Shown: positions 59,190 to 64,000 of the stretch, piece after piece
Position numbering within the stretch: the first letter of the stretch is position 1
Layout of the letters: the number at the start of each line of letters is the position of its first letter
Source: Hygrophila difformis
Taxonomy: Eukaryota; Streptophyta; Magnoliopsida; Lamiales; Acanthaceae
Direction: 5' to 3'
DNA: 64,000 bases
NCBI GenBank assembly: GCA_030278955.1
Contig: JAOANR010000005.1
Location: 28,449,849 to 28,513,848 of the forward strand
Translations under genes and position numbers: made by a program
Notes under the pieces: model-generated
Seen by the model: only the letters and a program-made list of their open reading frames with translations
Databases searched by the model: none
What the model was told of the DNA's origin: nothing

Positions 59190-62100
59190 TGATAATGGCC
59201 AAAATTGACCATTATTTTCAATCCATTTCCGTGTCTGAGACGGACATTCTGATCGTGATTCCATCTTATTTCAATAAGAAAGCAGTTGAATTTGACAGAT
59301 TAATGCGAGTTTGTAAAAACATCGAGCCGGTAATAAAAAGACACAAAACATACAATTTTTAATTGTATTTGTGTTAGAAAAATCCAAAAACATAAAAAGA
59401 AGGAAAAAGAAAAGAAAAAGGAATGAAAAGATGGCAAAAGAATAAAAGAGCCCACAAAAATCCAAAAAGATGGGAAAAAGATTTAAAATCCCACAACTGA
59501 AATTTGGTTAAGTGTTAAAGCATAATTCGAATTGTGTGCAATTCGAATTAATTCGAATTGCACAACAATTCGAATTGCTGAAGAGAGCAAAGAATTGGTT
59601 AAGTGTTGGAAGGGATGCAGAAGTCTAATTCTAATTGTTCAAGTTCGAATTAATTCGAATTAGGGAATGAAGAGAGAAGAAACCCAAAGGCAAGAAGAAG
59701 ATGCAATTCGAATTGTCCAATTCGAATTAATTCGAATTGGCACAAACAATTCGAATTGCCAACAAGTGCAAGGAAGCCAAGCAGAAACCCTCATCCAATT
59801 CGAGAAAAGACCAATTCGAATTATCCTAACAATTCGAATTGATAACTGAAGGCCAAAATCCCAGCTCAATGAAGAGATCTCACAATTCGAATTAATTCGA
59901 ATTGGTTGAGATAATTCGAACTACACTCAAAAATTCATCAGAAGCTGTGGAGCATGGACTCAACACTGGTGGGCCTAGGATTTCGAAGATTGTCTATAAA
60001 AGCAGACCTTCCACAACAGAATTAAGAGATCAAGAATTTTGCCAAAAAACAGCTTGGGACAAAAAGAACAGCAGGAGGTTCCACACCCCTTAAGGGTTAG
60101 GTAGGTAGTTAGTTTAGTTTAGTTTATTTTCTTACAAGTAGTGTAATCTTTACATGCTTTGATTTTAGTTTAGTATAGAAGCAGTTTGTGTAACCCCTAG
60201 AGTAGCCATTTTCCATAATTTTTACAAGCTTTTTAGTTAGAATAGACCCTACCTTCAAGTTAATGATGGTCTTGGGTTCTTTATTTTGCTTTCAAAGTGC
60301 CAATACAAGGAAAATTTCCAGAAATGGTGTTATTCATGTGTTATGGCACTCTTTAATGCTTTCCCTAGAAATAAATGCTTAGTATGTTTGTTTGTTTCAA
60401 CTAGGTTACATTTATTATGTCCTAGTTGACATTCAAACTTAATAAATGCATGTTTGGTGGGTTTTTGGTTTGATTTTGTACCTTAGAGCTTCAAATAAGT
60501 GTTCTTAGATTTTAGATGTTTTTAGGTTTGTTGATATCTATTTTTATGCTTTATTTTTCCTGCTTTAATCCTATTTCATACTGCCTTAGATAACTTGAGT
60601 GTTCTTAGATTATTCATGCAGTTCGTAGATAACTAGATGTTTTGGGTTCTTTGATCTTTGATCCTTTGTTTGTAGAAATAGGGTTTGAATCTTGCCAATA
60701 CCCACTGGACATGTATTTGGTTTATTTCTTGAAAATCTCACTAGGGTGGCTGTGAAATGACATTGATGTGAAATGAGGGATTTAGTAAATCTAAACCCAT
60801 CATTACAGCACAGTGTTCACCTAACCCATACTTGTGAGAACAAAAATTGTTGTTGCTCGAAAATGTGTAATTCGAATTAAGGAAATTCGAATTATCTCGA
60901 ATTGCCCAAGAAATTCGAATTGCACATCCAAAAAGTTCCCTCATGTGGTTTTCAATCAATTCGAATTCTCTAATTCGAATTAATTCGAATTGGTTCAACA
61001 ATTCGAATTGGGAAAGGAAACCACATTGTATTGCATACCATCCATTCATGCCTTAGTTTATTTCTCCATCTCTTACCAATTCGAATTGTCCAATTCGAAT
61101 TAATTCGAATTGCTGGACAATTCGAATTCACCTTCCCCTTGAGGTAAATGCCTTAGTCAATTTGAGCAAGAAAAGGACTTCGCCAATTCGAGTTGTCCAA
61201 TTCGAATTAATTCGAATTGGTCAATAATTCGAATTAGATGATGTTCCAATTTCTGGCAATGATCAATTGGGTAAAGTAATACTTCATCCTTCATGCATTC
61301 TCATTTCGAATTACCCCAATAATTCGAATTGAACTATCCTTTTATTTTGAAAACTCCAAAAACATTTTCTTTCATGATTTGTGTAAGTTGCATGGATGTA
61401 TTGGGCCTGGGTCCAATTCATCTGATTTCTATCCATTACACATTTCAACCCATTAGTGTCCACTTGTTGTGTGCTTAACACCCACACAATACAAAAAATA
61501 TTTTCTTACTTTCTTATTTTCTCGTTCATTGTGTGTATGAACGGATAATGAAAAACACCACAGATTAATGTTGGTGAAAGGTCCCTTCACAGGGATATCG
61601 ACTAACCCGTCTTCTGTTTGTCAATCATTATCTGTTATTTTGCATGATCTGGTTAGTGGTTGGTGGAAGCTTCGGCGAGCGTTCTCTTCACTAAGAGTTT
61701 CGATTAGTCACTCAGCCAATTCCTAATCAGATACAGTTTTAATTTTCCTTATCTTAATTTCTCAACCTGAATTCAAGTTGCAATAGTATTAACTGATGTC
61801 GACCAACATCAGTTAAGACATATTACAGCAAGAAATATGTGGGTTTTTCTTCCACTCACAGACAAAAGAAAACTAAATGACGGCGGTCACCGTTGTTTGG
61901 AATTCTTTTTGTCTAAAATCAACCATCTGGAAAAATTGGGAACCGGACAGCAGATGTTTGCAGTCCGGAAAACCCCAACTATCTCTGGCACTCTTTTTAG
62001 CCGATTTCTTCTCATCTCAGGCTAATTCACCTTTGTGTATCGCATTCTGTCTAACCCCACCATATATTTTGGGGTGTTTTATTTTCCTTTTCATATACTT

Positions 62101-64000
62101 GTATGCATGATACTATTATGTAGTTGTTCTGGTCTTATTGCTATTTTGGGGATCCTTCCCCTTGGACATAGAAGTCTTGATTTAAATCAGATGCTGCATA
62201 ATAAATTTCCAACAAAAATTCCTTTGTAAAATCCGGATCGGAGTACGGGATAAATTCAACAGTTATGACTAATTCATCTTCCACTGGGGGTTGATTTTGA
62301 GAGCTTAGAAGCAGAGTCAGCGATTAGGTCTCATCTAGACTGAAAGGATCTGTGTTTTAATTGAGAGTCTAGTACCTGTCTAGGGAATGATTTTCAGATA
62401 TTCATTTGCTTCTCAAAATTGCTGTGTGTTGGAAATCTGATATTAGATATCGCATTAAGTCAATATCCACTTGGGTGTAGATGAGATGTGATAAATAATA
62501 CTAGAGGAACAACATATAGGCCTTGGTGAATTTCTAAGGTATGGTTGAGTATTCCTTCGACTACTATCTTCTTCTGCCAAAGTCTAGAATTGAGTCTTGA
62601 GTGAGTACATCCGGAATAGGTTCATTTATGGATCTGTTTCATTTAGTTTGTATCTCATAACTACCCAGATGTTGTAAGCCCTGTGGCTTATTGATATCTC
62701 GGGGGTTCTTGATCTGCATCTGGTCACCAAGACCAGGGGCTCTTTTATACTAACGGAAAGAGACGTTTTTAACGATTCCGAGTGATAGATTTAAATGCTT
62801 TCTTTACAGCTTTCTTACTGCTTTCCTTTTAAATGCTTTCATAGAGGTCACTCGGAAGAATTAGGGGCTGTCCATCTGTTAAAAGGTTTGAGAGTTATGG
62901 AATGGTTTGGGGCTTGATTTGAAACTTTGGGTGTGACATGGGGGAATGATAGGAGTACTTGGCATGTCAACTAATGATATGTTAGGTGTTACTTATCCAC
63001 CATAGATACATAATGTAACTTCACAAGGCCTGTGAAGGGAGTTATAAGTCTGTGGTATCTTAGAAATTGTTGTCTTAAGAGCATGTAAATTCTCACCATA
63101 AGTACCTGTCTGTTAAAGGGAACATGGTGCAGGAAGCATAAGAGTTAGCTAATTAAAGGATTATCCCAAGCCAAGATCTGTGTATAAAAATGGAAGTTTA
63201 ATTGTGTTTCATCTGAATCTTGTCCAATCTTTATTATTTCCTCCCTGTCCCTTCTGTCATATTTAAACCTGCTTTCTAGATAGTGTAGCATAGTTTCATA
63301 TTGCTTTCGTAATATAGATTTAATTGCTTTCCTCGATCTAATTTACCATGCTTTGTAGGATAATTTTTACTGCTTTCGTGATCTGGTTTAATTTATGTCA
63401 AGTAGTTGTTAGAAACCCTTGCAAAACTTGAAACGAGTAACCGAGTGGAAAATCTTAGTAAACGACGTGGGCCCTGCTTCCATCGCACATCCTTCAGTGA
63501 ACGATCCGGTACTTACTATAAATTACTGCAATTTTTGACCCGTGCGCTTTCGGGAGCACAGTTTCTTGACACGAGTAAATAAAAAGACAACATTTTGAGA
63601 AAATACTCATGTAGTGGGAAGAGCACCATGAAATTGGAAGTTATATTTAGACGGTTCTTCAACCCCCCGGCAGCGCAATGAAACTTATCAAAAGTTTCAT
63701 GGCGCCGTTGCCGGGGAGGATGCAGCGCAGTTGTAATAAATAATACTTTATTAAGTATTGAACACTGGTGTCTGGTAAGATTGAAATATTTACCCCGGCA
63801 GGTATCTTCTCGACATGAAATTAAGAGAAGCATCATGGTGCAGATACCAGGGGCTTTCAGGGTGACAGACTGAAGGTAAATCCCGGTTGCACCGTGATAT
63901 TTGTCAAAAGTTTCATGGCGGGAAGGACCACAGCGCCGTTTGAGATTAAAACACCCCCACATGAGTAATAAAAAGGGAAATCTTAATATATCCTTAAACC
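59190..64000 (+). repeat. E3 3' LTR (cut by window end)
   Basis: It corresponds to 40762-42791 plus 45391-48177 of the 5' LTR and lacks S2. It carries the TATA box at 59994-60002, the palindrome modules and the primer-site copy at 63700-63717. Confidence 0.93.

Larger units (their letters stand above)
40762..64000 (+). mobile_element. E3: Athila-type Ty3/gypsy element (continues past window)
   Basis: LTR copies begin TGATAATGG at 40762 and 59190. A tRNA-Asp-type primer site, gag-protease-RT-RNase H-integrase and a long 3' region with an extra spliced ORF lie between. Motifs and primer type fit the Athila lineage. The copies differ at roughly a dozen noticed places in about 4.8 kb, mostly single bases, so insertion is fairly recent. 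The right target duplication lies outside the window; the 5' flank is AGACC. Confidence 0.92.

Overview
This window is repeat-dense nuclear DNA of a flowering plant, most likely a eudicot. The evidence is one ordinary intron-containing host gene among nested Ty3/gypsy LTR retrotransposons whose primer sites match plant initiator-Met and Asp tRNAs. There is no bacterial-style operon, CRISPR array, tRNA gene or rRNA gene. I cannot name the species.

Layout. (1) 1-863 is the edge of a non-LTR (LINE) element on the minus strand. (2) 1288-12380 is element E1, a complete but disabled Tekay/Del-type chromovirus on the minus strand with 5-bp target duplication AGTGT. (3) 12851-18106 is the only convincing host gene: an eight-exon minus-strand gene for a 1071-residue protein with two C-terminal BRCT domains and a block of seven ETQ repeats in exact 9-residue register. 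It resembles MDC1/PTIP-type DNA-damage mediators. (4) 18730-19208 is a LINE ORF1 fragment. (5) From 19209 to the end of the window is a Russian-doll nest. E5 (Tekay-like, 5' LTR and broken gag) is split by E6, a non-autonomous gag-protease element. E6 carries three later insertions: solo LTR S1 in its leader (26169-28968, duplication GGGAA), E2 in its gag (30838-38363, duplication CTCAG), and the Athila-type element E3 in its 3' LTR (40762 to beyond the end). The 5' LTR of E3 holds solo LTR S2 (42792-45390, duplication GAATT).

The most interesting signals are structural. The Tekay LTRs occur in a long form (about 2.80 kb) and a short form (about 2.60 kb). These differ by use of a second polypurine tract inside U3, and E1 carries one of each. 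The Athila LTR contains buried copies of its own primer-binding site, which suggests the same kind of boundary shift at the other end. E3 also carries many palindromes built on AATTCGAATTAATTCGAATT whose flanks change symmetrically. They lie beside the LTR TATA box and again upstream of a TATA-like site that precedes a spliced, unrecognised extra gene between pol and the 3' LTR. E5's LTR has five hairpins resembling tRNA T-arms with compensatory changes. E2 consists of two 3472-bp LTRs around only 582 bp and looks very recent.

How the parts interact. The BRCT gene is the only candidate cellular function. The autonomous-type elements (E1, E5, E3) encode Gag, protease, reverse transcriptase, RNase H and integrase in damaged form. 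E2 and E6 lack most or all of these and would have needed enzymes supplied in trans. All coordinates, splice sites and target duplications were read by eye; no alignment or database search was run.
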